Positions 15,607 through 26,123 are shown, counted from the first letter of the stretch. The stretch is 64,000 nucleotides of DNA from Arthrobacter citreus (GCF_038405225.1 NZ_CP151657.1:1426001-1490000); one strand, 5' to 3'. Translations and numbers: made by a program. The notes: generated by a model from the sequence alone, not told the origin.

Positions 15607-18033
15607 GTGAAGTATTCAAATGCGGGAAAAAACACCATGCGGTTCGTAACGACGGCGGCTGTTGCCGCCGTCGTTTTTTCTGGCACCGCACCCACACCGG
15701 CCATGCAGGGAAATGGACACGGCGGTGGAGGGGGCGACGGCGGTTCCCCCGGCGCCAAGAACGTGATCCTCATGGTTGGTGACGGGATGGGACCGGGACA
15801 ACGGGAAGCGATCCGGCTGGGGCTGGTGGGCCTGACCGGCGAACTAGAAATGGACGCCATGCCATCCGTGGGACGGGTCCACACCAACTCAGCGGATCCC
15901 GGAACCTTCGTCACCGACTCGGCTGCCGCAGCCACGGCCATGTCCACCGGGGTAAAGACCTACAACGGCGCCATAGGCGTTGACCTCAACCAGCAGCCGG
16001 TCACCACGGCATTGGAGGTGGCTGAAGAACTGGGCAAGTCCACGGGACTGGTCACCACAAGTAACGTCACTGACGCCACTCCGGCGGCGTTCGGCTCACA
16101 CGTGCTGGACCGGGACGAGCAGAGCGCCATTGCACGGCAGTTCCTGGAAAGCAGCAAGCCGGAGGTTATCCTGGGCGGCGGTGAGGACTACTGGTATCCG
16201 GCCGGAGACCCGGGACGGCTGCCGGACAACCCGCCTGAGGATCCATCAGAGCAAAGTGCCGGAACCGAAGGGAACCTCGTGGAGGAAGCGCAGGCCCTCG
16301 GCTACGAGTACGTCTGGGACCTGGAGGGCCTGCAACAGGCTGACTCGTCCATGCTGCTGGGCCTGTTCTCGAACCAGGAGATGTTCCAATACGGGGACGA
16401 TGTCGAGGAGCTGTACCAGCCCACGGTGCCGCTGACGGAGATGACAGCCAAGGCACTGGAGGTGTTGTCCAGCGGAGGGACAGTCGACGACGACGACGGC
16501 AACGGCAACGGAGCCGGCAACGGTGACGGCCGTGGCAACGAAGCGCAGGGCCATGGAGGCGGCAAGGGCGGCGGACACGGCCACGGAAATGGCCACGGCA
16601 ACGGCGACGGTAACGGCAACGGCGACGAGGGTTTTTTCCTCCTGGTGGAGGAGGAAGGCATTGACGCCTTCAGCCACGTCAACGACGCCGAGCTCACCAT
16701 CGAATCGGGAATCGAGTTTGACCGCTCCGTGGCCCTGGCCAAGGACTTCGCGGAACAGGACGGTGACACCCTGGTGATCGTGGTGGGTGATCACCAGACG
16801 GGCGGCATGACGATCGAAGCGGTCGATGTTCCCGAACCGGGCGAGGAACCGGATGAGTCCGGTGACGGTCCCTCAGCCGAGGACGGCCCGCTGCCGGTGG
16901 CCAATTCGGAGCAGCAGTTCATGGTGGATTGGACCACCGGCGGACACACTGCACTGGATGTTCCCCTAACGGCAATGGGTCCGGGGTCCGAGCTGCTGAC
17001 CGGGGTCTATGAGAACACCAACATCTTCGACGTCATGGTCGAGCTCATGCGTGCCGGTGCGGACGACGGCGGGAATGGCGGCGGCGAAAATCCGCCTCCG
17101 GACTGGGGCCATTCCAAGGCCCGGTTCGATCTGCAGTCCCACCGCGGCGGCCGCGGCGAGTACACGGAAGAATCCCTGACAGCCTTTGCCCATTCGCTGG
17201 AGCTGGGCGTCACCACACTGGAACTGGACACGCACCTGACCGAGGACGGCTCAGTGATCGTGTGGCACGATGACGTGATCATGCCGGAAAAGTGCCGCGA
17301 CACCGCACCGGCCCAGCCCGCGGACCCGGAGTTCCCCTACGTGGGCGACCGCGTTGCGCTCCTGGACCTGGCCCAGGTCAAAACCCTGGACTGCGGGTTC
17401 CAACAACTGCCGGGCTACCCGGAACAGGACGTTGTGGAGGGCAACCGCATCGCCGAACTGCGCGATGTTTACGCCCTGGCCGATGCCTATGACGCCCGAA
17501 AGATCCGCTTCAACGTCGAAACCAAGGTTGAGGAGGGCCTGTGGGGCGGACCGGAAATGGAAGCCCTGACCCGCGCCGTCGTCGCTGAGGTTGAGGCCTC
17601 CGGCCGGGAACGCCGCACCACCATTCAGTCCTTTGACTGGGCGGCCCTGAACCTGGTGGCCGAAATCGCTCCGGACCTGAAGCTTGTGGCACTCGCTGAA
17701 GACGCCGCAGCCCTGCAGGTGGGCCAGCCCGGAGCAGCACCCCAGCTCGGCGGAATCGACATTGACGACTACAACGGCTCGCCGGCACTGGCGGCAGCCG
17801 CAGCCGGATATGACGTCCTTTCCCCGCTTGCCACAACGGTCACTGCGCAGCTGATCCAAGAGGCGCACGACGCCGGTTTGCCTGTGATTCCCTGGACGGT
17901 GAACACTGCGGAAGCCATGAATGCCCTGATGGATTTGGGTGTTGACGGCCTCATTACCGACTATCCGACCCTGCTGCGCTCGGTTATGGAGGAACGTGGA
18001 CTGAAGCTGCCGCGGGCCTACAGCACTTCCTAG
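15607..18033 (+). CDS. Secreted alkaline phosphatase fused to glycerophosphodiester phosphodiesterase
   Basis: 808 residues from GTG 15607 (GGGAGG nine bases upstream). A Sec signal peptide covers about 1-33. The alkaline phosphatase domain (about 50-480) shows metal-binding Asp59 in MVGDGMGP, nucleophile Ser105 in VTDSAAAATAMSTG, Asp/His in EEEGIDAFSHVND, VVGDHQTGGM and TTGGHTALDVPL. It is interrupted at about 291-341 by a Gly/Asn/Asp/His-rich low-complexity insert. The GDPD domain (about 505-800) shows QSHRGGRGEYTEES, ELDTHLTEDG, WHDD and FNVETK. Such a protein could split glycerophosphodiesters outside the cell and then remove phosphate from the product, a phosphate-scavenging role. It ends at a perfect hairpin. 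Confidence 0.92.
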   Translation: MKYSNAGKNTMRFVTTAAVAAVVFSGTAPTPAMQGNGHGGGGGDGGSPGAKNVILMVGDGMGPGQREAIRLGLVGLTGELEMDAMPSVGRVHTNSADPGTFVTDSAAAATAMSTGVKTYNGAIGVDLNQQPVTTALEVAEELGKSTGLVTTSNVTDATPAAFGSHVLDRDEQSAIARQFLESSKPEVILGGGEDYWYPAGDPGRLPDNPPEDPSEQSAGTEGNLVEEAQALGYEYVWDLEGLQQADSSMLLGLFSNQEMFQYGDDVEELYQPTVPLTEMTAKALEVLSSGGTVDDDDGNGNGAGNGDGRGNEAQGHGGGKGGGHGHGNGHGNGDGNGNGDEGFFLLVEEEGIDAFSHVNDAELTIESGIEFDRSVALAKDFAEQDGDTLVIVVGDHQTGGMTIEAVDVPEPGEEPDESGDGPSAEDGPLPVANSEQQFMVDWTTGGHTALDVPLTAMGPGSELLTGVYENTNIFDVMVELMRAGADDGGNGGGENPPPDWGHSKARFDLQSHRGGRGEYTEESLTAFAHSLELGVTTLELDTHLTEDGSVIVWHDDVIMPEKCRDTAPAQPADPEFPYVGDRVALLDLAQVKTLDCGFQQLPGYPEQDVVEGNRIAELRDVYALADAYDARKIRFNVETKVEEGLWGGPEMEALTRAVVAEVEASGRERRTTIQSFDWAALNLVAEIAPDLKLVALAEDAAALQVGQPGAAPQLGGIDIDDYNGSPALAAAAAGYDVLSPLATTVTAQLIQEAHDAGLPVIPWTVNTAEAMNALMDLGVDGLITDYPTLLRSVMEERGLKLPRAYSTS

Positions 18034-18056
18034 TGGGCGCAGTCTTTGCCGCAAAG

Positions 18057-18090
18057 CGTGACGACGGCGGTTCATCCCGCCGTCGTCACG
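18057..18090. terminator. Bidirectional hairpin between convergent genes
   Basis: Perfect 14-bp stem CGTGACGACGGCGG / CCGCCGTCGTCACG with a 6-base loop, between the stop of the phosphatase gene and the stop of kdpE. No U-tract. Confidence 0.75.
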
Positions 18091-18104
18091 CCGTGTTTCT
18101 GCGC

Positions 18105-18785
18105 CTAACCGGCAGGCACAAACCGGTAGCCCATGCCGTGTTCGGTGAGGAAGTGCACCGGAGCTCCCGGATCCGCCTCCAGCTTGCGCCGCAGCTGCCC
18201 CATGTAGAGGCGAAGATAGCCCGTGTCGGTGGTCCCGGGCCCCCACACGTCGTTGAGCAGGGACGGCTGGCTGATCAGCCGGCCGGGATACTGGACCAGT
18301 GCCTCCAGCAGCCGCCATTCGGTGGGGGTCAGGCGGATGGCCGAACCATCCGAAATCCGGGCCACCGTCTTCGCGGCCAAGTCCACCCTGACATCCCCAA
18401 AGACCACCTCGGACTGCTCCGGAGCTGCGGGAGCGCGGCGGGTCAGGGCCCGGATCCGGGCCATCAGTTCCTCGGTGGAGAAGGGCTTGGTGACGTAGTC
18501 GTCAGCACCCAGGTCCAGGGCGCGGACCTTGTCGGCAGAGTCGGTGCGGCCGGAAATCACCAGGATCGGCGCCCTGCTCCAGCCCCGCACCGCCTCAATG
18601 ACCTCCATGCCGCTGAGCCGGGGCATTCCCAGGTCCAGGACAATCAGGTCGGGGTGCTCCTCCACTGCCTTACGGACCGCGGCGGCGCCGTCGGGAGCGG
18701 TGGCCACCTCATAACCGTAGGCGGAGAGGGTGATGCGGAGGGCACGGAGAATCTGGACGTCGTCGTCGGCAACAAGGATTTTCAC
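18105..18785 (-). CDS. kdpE: KdpE response regulator
   Basis: 226 residues. The receiver domain has the acidic pair in VADDD, the phosphoacceptor Asp in LIVLDLGMP (about 52) and the conserved Lys in VTKPF (about 101). The OmpR/PhoB winged helix is at about 128-223 (LTPTEWRLLEALVQYPG and GYRFVPAG). When phosphorylated by KdpD it turns on kdpFABC under low K+ or osmotic stress. It overlaps the 3' end of kdpD by 4 bases and is last in the operon. Confidence 0.95.
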   Translation of the reverse strand: MKILVADDDVQILRALRITLSAYGYEVATAPDGAAAVRKAVEEHPDLIVLDLGMPRLSGMEVIEAVRGWSRAPILVISGRTDSADKVRALDLGADDYVTKPFSTEELMARIRALTRRAPAAPEQSEVVFGDVRVDLAAKTVARISDGSAIRLTPTEWRLLEALVQYPGRLISQPSLLNDVWGPGTTDTGYLRLYMGQLRRKLEADPGAPVHFLTEHGMGYRFVPAG

Positions 18786-21382
18786 CGCATACCGTGCCCG
18801 CTGGGCGGACCGGCAGGGTCCGGAACGTCAACAGCAGCGCCAACAGCAGCGCCCGGGACATCAGCCGGGGCGGGCGGGTTGAGGACGGGCGAATCCGCCG
18901 CAGGCAGGGACAGCACCATGGTTAGCCCGCCTCCGGGGGTGTCCTCGGTTTCCAGTGTTCCCATCATTCCTTCCATGAAGCCTTTCGCCAGGGCCAGGCC
19001 CAGGCCAAGACCGGTCAGGTTGTCGGTGTCCCCCAGCCGTTGGAAGGGCACAAATACGTCTTCCATGCGCTCCGGCGATATTCCCGGCCCACAGTCTATG
19101 ACGCGCACTTCCACACGGCCGGCAAACGCGCTCGCCGCCAACACCACTTTGCTTCCGGAGGGGGTGAACCGGACAGCATTGGCCAACAGGTTGACCAGCA
19201 CGCGCTGGAGCAGCACCGAATCGGCCAGCACCTGCGGCAGATCCGAGGGAATCTCCAGCTCCACTTCCGCCGGACCAAGGTTCAGCTCCTCCAAAGCCGG
19301 CAGCACCGCTTCGGCCGTGTCCAGCGGGGCGAGGCTGACGCCAAGCACCCCGGCCTGCAGCCGGCTGACGTCGAGCAGGCTGGTGACCAGGTCCGAGAGC
19401 GTCGCCAGGGATTCCTCGGCTGTGGCAAGGAGCTCCTCACGGTCCCGTTCACTCCACTGCACATCCGCTGCCCGCAGTCCGGTGACCGCTGCGGTGGCCG
19501 CGGTCAGGGGCCGGCGGAGGTCGTGCCCGACGGCGGCAAGCAGGGCGGTGCGGACTTTGTCCGCCGCGGCCAGCGACCCCAGTCCCTCGGCGGTTTGGGT
19601 GAGATCACCGAAGTCCAGAGCGGCTTCCAGCTGGGCGGTAATCACGGCCAGCAGCCTGCGGTCCGACGCCTCCAGATCCCGGCCGTACAGTTCCAGGACG
19701 GCACGTTCGCCCACCGGAAGCCGGATGGGGCCGCCGTCGTTGGCGTCAGCGGACGCACCGGGACCGGTTCCTGCGGCCGCGAGCTCGGCGCCGTCGACCA
19801 GCAGCCGGACCGACCGGAGACTGAACGCCTCCCGGGTTCGGTTGACCAGCGCCCCCAGGGCATCTTCTCCCCGCAGAACGCTTCCGGCCACGGAGGCCAG
19901 CAGCTCGGATTCTGCGGCGGCACGGCGGGCCGTGCGTGAGCGCCGCGCAGCGCGGTCCACCACGTAACTGACAAGCACCGCGTTGACGATGTACAGGGCC
20001 AGGGCCAGGACATGCTCCGGGGTGGCAACCGTGACCGTGTACAGGGGTTGGATAAAAAAGTAGTCCAGGGTGATGCCCGAAAGCAGCGCCGCAAAGACCG
20101 CCGGCCAGATGCCGCCGGCCAGGGCCACCACGATGACCAGCAGCTGGTAGCTCAGGACATCGCCGGTAATTGATGAAGGGGTACTCATGGCCACCAGCAG
20201 CCAGGTCAGCAGCGGACCTCCGGCCAGCGCCAGGGCAAGGCCCCACAGCCGCCGTCGAACCGTCAGCGCTCCGCCGAGCCGGGGCAGCACGGGACGGCCT
20301 CCGGCGGCGGGATGGTTGACGATGTGCACGTCGATGTCCCCGGATTCGCGCACCACGGTGGCGCCGATGCCGGGGCCGGTCAGCAGGGCCAAAATCCGCG
20401 GCCGGCGGCTGACCCCGATGACCAGCTGGGTGGCATTCACGCCGCGGGCGAACTCCACCAGGGCGTGCGGCACCTCGCCGCCCACCACCTGGTGGAACGT
20501 CCCGCCAAGCTTTTCCACCAGCACCCGCTGGGCCGCGAGCTCACCCGGATGGGTTTCCCGCAGCCCGTCCGGACTGGTCACATGCACGGCCAGCAGCTCG
20601 CCCCCGGCGGACCGGGCCGCAATCCGGGCTCCCCGGCGCAGCAGCGTCTGTCCCTCCGGTCCCCCGGTCAGCGCCACAACCACCCGTTCCCGCGCCTCCC
20701 ATTTGTTCCGGATGCCGTTCTCCGCCCGGTAACGCTTCAGAGCGCTGTCCACCTCATCCGCCAGCCACAGCAGCGCCAGCTCGCGCAGGGCAGTGAGGTT
20801 GCCGAGACGGAAATAGTTGGACAGCGCCGCATCCACGCGGCCCGAGGGGTAGATGATGCCGGAGGACAGCCGGCCGCGAAGCAGCTGCGGAGCAATGTCC
20901 ACCAGCTCCACCTGGTCCGCGGCGCGCAGCACCGAATCCGGCACCGTCTCGCGCTGCACGGTGCCGGTGATCTGCTCAATCACGTCGTTCAGCGACTCAA
21001 TGTGCTGGATATTGACGGTGGACAGGACGTTGATTCCGGCGTCGAGCAGGGCTTGGACGTCCTGCCAGCGTTTGGCGTGTTCCAGGCCCGGGGCATTGCT
21101 GTGGGCGAGCTCGTCCACCAGCGCATAGTCCGGGCGCCGGGCCAGCACTGCGGCCAGATCCAGTTCCGACAGCAGCAGGCCGCGGTGGTTCACCGTCGCG
21201 GCAGGCACCGTTTCGAGTCCCTCGGCCATGGCGGCCGTGGCGGCGCGGCCGTGGGTTTCCACCACCGCCACCGCCACGTCCATGCCCTCGCCGGCCAGCC
21301 GCTTTCCCTCTTCCAGCATGGTGTACGTTTTGCCGACTCCGGGCGCGGCGCCCAGGAATACCCGGAGTTGTCCTCGTGTCAT
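18782..21382 (-). CDS. kdpD: KdpD osmosensitive K+ sensor histidine kinase
   Basis: 866 residues. The N-terminal KdpD domain has a Walker A-like FLGAAPGVGKTYTML (about 9-23) and VDELAHSN; a universal-stress-protein domain follows at about 230-350 (the c-di-AMP site in characterised KdpD proteins). Four membrane helices lie at about 375-480, a GAF-like region after, then HisKA with the phosphorylated His in AAVGHDLRRPLTA and the ATPase N box LLANAVRFTPSGS and GLGLGLALAKGF. The C-terminus has a 35-residue Ala/Pro tail. It senses K+ limitation at the membrane. It lies three bases downstream of kdpC in the same operon. Confidence 0.95.
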   Translation of the reverse strand: MTRGQLRVFLGAAPGVGKTYTMLEEGKRLAGEGMDVAVAVVETHGRAATAAMAEGLETVPAATVNHRGLLLSELDLAAVLARRPDYALVDELAHSNAPGLEHAKRWQDVQALLDAGINVLSTVNIQHIESLNDVIEQITGTVQRETVPDSVLRAADQVELVDIAPQLLRGRLSSGIIYPSGRVDAALSNYFRLGNLTALRELALLWLADEVDSALKRYRAENGIRNKWEARERVVVALTGGPEGQTLLRRGARIAARSAGGELLAVHVTSPDGLRETHPGELAAQRVLVEKLGGTFHQVVGGEVPHALVEFARGVNATQLVIGVSRRPRILALLTGPGIGATVVRESGDIDVHIVNHPAAGGRPVLPRLGGALTVRRRLWGLALALAGGPLLTWLLVAMSTPSSITGDVLSYQLLVIVVALAGGIWPAVFAALLSGITLDYFFIQPLYTVTVATPEHVLALALYIVNAVLVSYVVDRAARRSRTARRAAAESELLASVAGSVLRGEDALGALVNRTREAFSLRSVRLLVDGAELAAAGTGPGASADANDGGPIRLPVGERAVLELYGRDLEASDRRLLAVITAQLEAALDFGDLTQTAEGLGSLAAADKVRTALLAAVGHDLRRPLTAATAAVTGLRAADVQWSERDREELLATAEESLATLSDLVTSLLDVSRLQAGVLGVSLAPLDTAEAVLPALEELNLGPAEVELEIPSDLPQVLADSVLLQRVLVNLLANAVRFTPSGSKVVLAASAFAGRVEVRVIDCGPGISPERMEDVFVPFQRLGDTDNLTGLGLGLALAKGFMEGMMGTLETEDTPGGGLTMVLSLPAADSPVLNPPAPADVPGAAVGAAVDVPDPAGPPSGHGMR

Positions 21383-21385
21383 CTC

Positions 21386-21994
21386 CTAAGTGTCCAGCTC
21401 CGACAGCGAGATGTTCAGCTTCAACACGTTGACCCTGGACCCACCGACCACTCCTGCAGCCGGTTCCTCCACAGCGGCCTCGACCAGGGCCCGCACTTCC
21501 CCGGCCTCCAGACCGCGTTCGGCGGCCACCCGGTCCGCCTGCAGCCGTGCATATTCGGGACTGATGTGGGGATCCAAGCCCGACGACGACGCCGTCAGGG
21601 CGTCCGCCGGCACCTCGTCGGGGTTCACTCCCTCCAGATCGGCGACGGCGGTGCGGCGTTCCTCGATCAGGGCGGCCAGGTCCGGGTTGGTGGGTCCCAA
21701 GTTGGAGCCGCTGGATGCTCCGCCGTCATATCCGTCCCCCGCTGCCGAGGGCCGGGACTGGAACCACTGCGGCAGGGCGGCGCCGTTTTTGTCAGTGAAG
21801 GACTGGCCGATCAGTTCCGATCCCACCGTGGTGCCGTCCACGGTTACCGGGGATCCGTTGGCCTGGTGATTGGCTACCGCCTGTCCCATGCCGGTCACCA
21901 CCAGCGGATAGACGAGACCCAGCGCCAGGGTGAGGATGGCGACGGCCCGAAGGGCCACTCCCAGCTGCCGGGCGGACGTGCGTGCGGTACTCAT
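21386..21994 (-). CDS. kdpC: K+-transporting ATPase subunit KdpC
   Basis: 202 residues with one N-terminal membrane helix (about 10-32) and the conserved periplasmic-side segments GSELIGQSFTD and SSGLDPHISPEYA (about 130-142), which define the family. KdpC stabilises the KdpA/KdpB complex and raises nucleotide affinity of KdpB. It is separated from kdpB by 79 bases, the widest gap within the operon, but is still clearly co-directional. Confidence 0.95.
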   Translation of the reverse strand: MSTARTSARQLGVALRAVAILTLALGLVYPLVVTGMGQAVANHQANGSPVTVDGTTVGSELIGQSFTDKNGAALPQWFQSRPSAAGDGYDGGASSGSNLGPTNPDLAALIEERRTAVADLEGVNPDEVPADALTASSSGLDPHISPEYARLQADRVAAERGLEAGEVRALVEAAVEEPAAGVVGGSRVNVLKLNISLSELDT

Positions 21995-22073
21995 GATGCT
22001 CCCTGTGAATAAGTGATGATCGGTTTTGGGTCCGGACGTGCTGCGGGTACCTGTGCTGCGTGAACCTGCCGCA

Positions 22074-24290
22074 TCAGAACCCCGGAATCAGGGACACGGC
22101 GAGGTCGATGAGCTTGATCCCGATGAAGGGAGCCACCACCCCGCCCACACCGAAGACCAGCAGGTTGCGGGTCAGGATCCCGGACGCATTCGCGGCGCGG
22201 TACTTCACGCCGCGCAGTGCCAGCGGAATCAGGGCGATGATCACCAGGGCGTTGAAAATCACCGCGGAGAGGATCGCCGAGGCCGGCGAGTGCAGGTTCA
22301 TGACGTTCAGGACGGCCAGTCCCGGAAACACGCCCATGAACATGGCGGGAATGATCGCGAAGTACTTGGCCACGTCATTGGCGATCGAGAACGTGGTCAG
22401 TGCCCCGCGGGTGATCAGCAGCTGCTTACCGATCCGGACAATGTCGATCAGCTTGGTGGGGTCCGAGTCCAGGTCCACCATGTTGCCGGCCTCCTTGGCA
22501 GCCGACGTTCCGGTGTTCATGGCCACGCCGACGTCGGCCTGGGCCAGCGCCGGGGCATCGTTGGTGCCGTCCCCGGTCATGGCCACCAGCTGGCCCTTGG
22601 CCTGCTCGCTGCGGATCAGCGCCATCTTGTCCTCCGGGGTGGCTTCGGCCAGGAAGTCATCCACTCCGGCTTCCGCTGCAATCGCCTTGGCGGTGCGCGG
22701 GTTGTCTCCCGTGATCATGACGGTGCGGATGCCCATGGTGCGCAGCTGGGCAAAGCGTTCCCTCAGCCCGTCCTTGACCACGTCCTTCAGGTGCACGACG
22801 CCGAGTACCCGGGCGCTGCTGCCTGTTCCGCTGCCGTCGGCGTCACGGACCGCTACCACCAGCGGCGTGCCGCCGCCGGCAGAGATTTTGTCCACCTGGT
22901 ACGCCAGGTCGGCGAGCACCTCAACGTCGATGCCGCCGGACTCCGCCACCCAGTCCATGACGGCCGAGCCGGCACCCTTGCGGATCTGTGTTCCGTCCGC
23001 GCTGTCCAGCCCGCTCATCCGGGTCTGGGCGGTGAAGGGAACGCTGACGGCGTCGGCGTCCTTCACATGGGCTGCGCCCATGCCGGCGGCCAGGTCTACG
23101 ATCGACTTGCCCTCCGGCGTCGGGTCCTCGGCCGAGGACAGGACGGCGGCGCGGATGAGTTCGTCCCGGTCCGCTCCTGCGACCGGGATGAAGGCTGCGG
23201 CCTGCCGGTTGCCGTAGGTGATGGTGCCGGTTTTATCCAGCAACAGAGTTGTCACGTCGCCGGCCGCTTCGACGGCGCGGCCGGACATGGCCAGCACGTT
23301 GTGCTGGACCAGGCGGTCCATGCCGGCGATGCCGATGGCGGAGAGCAGGGCTCCAATGGTGGTCGGGATCAGGCACACCAGCAGGGCCACCAGCACCGGG
23401 ATGCTGACCGCGGCGCCGTCGTACCCGGCGAGCGGGTTCAGTGTTACCACCACCACCAGGAAGATCAGCGACAGGGTGGCCAACAGGATGTCCAGGGCGA
23501 TCTCGTTTGGCGTTTTCTGCCGGGCTGCCCCTTCCACGAGCCGGATCATCCGGTCTACAAACGTTTCCCCGGGCTTGCTGGTAATACGCACGACAATCCG
23601 GTCCGACAGCACCCGCGTGCCGCCGGTGACTGCCGACCGGTCGCCGCCGGATTCGCGGACCACGGGGGCGGATTCGCCCGTGATCGCGGACTCGTCGACG
23701 GACGCGATGCCGTCAATGATGTCGCCGTCGCCGGGGATGATGCCGCCCGCGGTGACCACAACGACGTCGTCGAGCACCAGATCGGCGGACGCAACCTCTT
23801 CGACCGGGGTCTGGGACGCTGACGGATCCCCGGCGGGATCGTAGCCGGACACCCGCTGGGCCGGAGTGGTGGTGCGGGTGGCTCGCAGCGACGCCGCCTG
23901 GGCCTTGCCGCGGCCCTCGGCCACGGATTCGGCCAGGTTGGCGAAGATGACGGTCAGCCACAGCCAAAGGGCTATGAGCCAGGTGAAGCTGCCGGGGACG
24001 GCGCTGCCGCCGGATGTTCCGGCGCTTCCTGAGAGGGATTCCGCCACAGCAATGACGGTAATCAGTGCGGCACCCACCTCCACGATGAACATGACGGGCG
24101 TGTGCCACATGCTGCGCGGGTCGAGCTTGCGCAGGGCGCCCGGAAACGCAGCGGCGAGCTGGGCGGCGGAGAATCCGCTGCCCGTTGCGGGCCGGGCACT
24201 GGTGCCGGACTCCGGGGTCTCCGCGTTACCGTTCCGTCCCGATCCGGGTCCCGGTTGATTGGTGCTGGAGTTTTTCGTCAAGGTGGTCAT
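22074..24290 (-). CDS. kdpB: K+-transporting P-type ATPase subunit KdpB
   Basis: 738 residues from the ATG at 24290, two bases past the kdpA stop; the longer open frame upstream overlaps kdpA and is not used. P-type ATPase landmarks are AITGESAPV, the phosphorylated Asp in [12 protein letters not shown], and [20 protein letters not shown]. The first 45 residues are a Ser/Gly/Asn-rich extension not needed in other KdpB proteins. KdpB hydrolyses ATP to drive K+ uptake through KdpA. Confidence 0.96.
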   Translation of the reverse strand: MTTLTKNSSTNQPGPGSGRNGNAETPESGTSARPATGSGFSAAQLAAAFPGALRKLDPRSMWHTPVMFIVEVGAALITVIAVAESLSGSAGTSGGSAVPGSFTWLIALWLWLTVIFANLAESVAEGRGKAQAASLRATRTTTPAQRVSGYDPAGDPSASQTPVEEVASADLVLDDVVVVTAGGIIPGDGDIIDGIASVDESAITGESAPVVRESGGDRSAVTGGTRVLSDRIVVRITSKPGETFVDRMIRLVEGAARQKTPNEIALDILLATLSLIFLVVVVTLNPLAGYDGAAVSIPVLVALLVCLIPTTIGALLSAIGIAGMDRLVQHNVLAMSGRAVEAAGDVTTLLLDKTGTITYGNRQAAAFIPVAGADRDELIRAAVLSSAEDPTPEGKSIVDLAAGMGAAHVKDADAVSVPFTAQTRMSGLDSADGTQIRKGAGSAVMDWVAESGGIDVEVLADLAYQVDKISAGGGTPLVVAVRDADGSGTGSSARVLGVVHLKDVVKDGLRERFAQLRTMGIRTVMITGDNPRTAKAIAAEAGVDDFLAEATPEDKMALIRSEQAKGQLVAMTGDGTNDAPALAQADVGVAMNTGTSAAKEAGNMVDLDSDPTKLIDIVRIGKQLLITRGALTTFSIANDVAKYFAIIPAMFMGVFPGLAVLNVMNLHSPASAILSAVIFNALVIIALIPLALRGVKYRAANASGILTRNLLVFGVGGVVAPFIGIKLIDLAVSLIPGF

Positions 24291-24292
24291 GG

Positions 24293-25954
24293 TCAGAGCA
24301 ACCCTTCCGCCAGGGGACCCAGCGCGAGAACGGGAAAGAAGGTCAGGGCAGTCACGATGACCGTGACTCCGCACAGCATCACCACTGCCTGGGGCCGGTG
24401 CGTGGGCAGGGTTCCGGCGGAGACCGGAACCCGGTCTTGAGCCGCAAGCGAGCCGGCCAGTGCCAGGACAAAGAGCATCGGAAGGAACCGGCCCATCAGC
24501 ATGGCCAGTCCCAGGGCGGTGTTCAACCATGGAGTGTTGGCGGTCAGGCCGGCAAAGGCCGAACCGTTGTTATTGGCCGCTGAGGTGAAGGCGTAGAGCA
24601 CTTCGCTGAAGCCGTGCAGTCCGGGATTGAGGATTGAGGTGTCCTGCACATCCTCACGGATGCCGGGAACCGCAAAACTCAGCGCCGTGCCGGCAAGGAC
24701 GAGGGTGGGCATGGTCAGCAGATACAGGCTGGCCAGCTTGATCTCGCGCGGTCCTATTTTTTTGCCCAGGTATTCCGGGGTCCGGCCAACCAGCAGCCCG
24801 GCAATGAAGGAGGTGACCAGGGCGAGGATCAGCATTCCGTAGAGACCGGAACCGACACCGCCCGGTGCCACTTCGCCGAGCATCATGTTCAGCATGGCCA
24901 TCATCCCGCCGAGCGGGCTGAAGCTGTCATGCATGGAGTTCACGGCTCCGGTGGATGTGGCGGTGCTGGTGGTGCCGAACAGGGTTGATGCGGCAATACC
25001 GAAGCGCTGTTCCTTTCCTTCCAGCGAACCGGCGAACCCCGACGCTGCCGAGAATTCCAGGGCCGTCATGGCGGCGGCGGACACGGTGAAGATTCCGGCC
25101 ATGGCTGCCAGGATCGCGTACCCCTGTTTGCGGTCGCCCATCATGGTGCCGAAGGTGCGGGGCAGGCTGAACGGGATGGCGAGCATCAGCACTATTTGGA
25201 CCAGATTGGTCCAGGCCGAGGGATTCTCAAACGGATGGGAAGAGTTGGCGTTGAAAAAACCGCCTCCGTTGGTTCCCAGCAGCTTGATGGCCTCCTGTGA
25301 GGCCACCGGGCCGCCCGGAATACTCTGGGTTCCGCCGCTGAGCGTGGTGATGTCGGTGAAGCCGCTGACGTTCTGGATGACACCGCCCATCAGCAGCACC
25401 AGGGCACCCAGGAAGGCTCCCGGAAGGAGCAGCCGCACCACCGAGCGGGTCATATCGGTCCAGAAGTTACCGATGGTGGCTTCTTTGCGGGAGGCGAAGG
25501 CACGGACCAGGGCCACGGCGACAGCCAGGCCGACGGCGGCGGAGAGAAAGTTCTGCACCGCAAGCCCGGTCAGCTGGACCGCATACCCCATCGTCACTTC
25601 CGGCGAGTAGGACTGCCAATTGGTGTTGGCGACAAAGGACGCGGCGGTGTTGAAGGCCAGCCCCTCAGGCACCGGGGGCAGCCCCAGGGAACCGGGCAGC
25701 AGATGCTGGGTCCGCTGCAGTGCGTAGAGAAACAGCATGCCGACGGCGGAGAAAGCCAGGACGCTTCGCAGGTACGACTGCCAGGACTGCCGAGCACCGG
25801 CGTCGACCCCGATCAGGCGGTAGAAGCCGCGTTCCACAGCGAGGTTTTTGGAGGATGTGTAGAACCGGGCCATGTAGTCGCCCAGTGGCCGGTAGAGCGC
25901 CGCGAGCAGCAGTGCAACAAGCAGGAAGGAGGCCACTGCCGGCCAAACGCCCAT
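24293..25954 (-). CDS. kdpA: K+-transporting ATPase K+-binding subunit KdpA
   Basis: 553 residues, about ten membrane segments. Selectivity-filter loops typical of KdpA are visible: [13 protein letters not shown] (about 109-121), [21 protein letters not shown] (about 224-244) and the later [13 protein letters not shown] (about 460-472). KdpA belongs to the K+ transporter superfamily and forms the ion path. Its ATG overlaps the last base of kdpF (TAATG). Confidence 0.96.
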   Translation of the reverse strand: MGVWPAVASFLLVALLLAALYRPLGDYMARFYTSSKNLAVERGFYRLIGVDAGARQSWQSYLRSVLAFSAVGMLFLYALQRTQHLLPGSLGLPPVPEGLAFNTAASFVANTNWQSYSPEVTMGYAVQLTGLAVQNFLSAAVGLAVAVALVRAFASRKEATIGNFWTDMTRSVVRLLLPGAFLGALVLLMGGVIQNVSGFTDITTLSGGTQSIPGGPVASQEAIKLLGTNGGGFFNANSSHPFENPSAWTNLVQIVLMLAIPFSLPRTFGTMMGDRKQGYAILAAMAGIFTVSAAAMTALEFSAASGFAGSLEGKEQRFGIAASTLFGTTSTATSTGAVNSMHDSFSPLGGMMAMLNMMLGEVAPGGVGSGLYGMLILALVTSFIAGLLVGRTPEYLGKKIGPREIKLASLYLLTMPTLVLAGTALSFAVPGIREDVQDTSILNPGLHGFSEVLYAFTSAANNNGSAFAGLTANTPWLNTALGLAMLMGRFLPMLFVLALAGSLAAQDRVPVSAGTLPTHRPQAVVMLCGVTVIVTALTFFPVLALGPLAEGLL

Positions 25955-26043
25955 TAGAACCGCTCCGGCCGGATCAGGGCCGCCAGCAAATATACTGCTG
26001 CGGCGGCGGCCAGGGCCAAGGACAGGAAGTCGAAGAAAATCAC
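25954..26043 (-). CDS. kdpF: KdpF small membrane subunit
   Basis: 29 residues, one membrane helix ending [12 protein letters not shown], the diagnostic KdpF end. The start is GTG at 26043, overlapping the stop of the preceding leader ORF (GTGA), and the stop overlaps the kdpA start, so translation is coupled along the whole set. KdpF is a lipid-like stabiliser of the KdpABC complex. Confidence 0.9.
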   Translation of the reverse strand: MIFFDFLSLALAAAAAVYLLAALIRPERF

Positions 26044-26123
26044 AGCTTCTCCACCGCCCGGATGCTCAGGGACAGGACGGCGAAAAATGCCGCGACGCCC
26101 AGCACAATAAAAAGGTCAAGCAA
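26040..26123 (-). CDS. 27-residue membrane leader peptide upstream of kdpF
   Basis: A TTG-started frame of 27 codons gives one hydrophobic helix followed by SIRAVEKL. Its TGA overlaps the GTG of kdpF. An in-frame TGA lies 12 codons upstream of the TTG, so the ORF cannot be much longer. The ending RAVEKL and the coupling to kdpF suggest a real small membrane protein, as seen ahead of kdpF in other actinobacteria from memory. The start is uncertain because no strong ribosome-binding site or ATG is present. Confidence 0.6.
   Translation of the reverse strand: MLDLFIVLGVAAFFAVLSLSIRAVEKL

Noticed and set aside
18033-19967. Long plus-strand open frames opposite kdpD and kdpE
   Set aside because: They are shadows of high-GC codon bias, Arg/Ser-rich, with no domain and overlapping certain genes.
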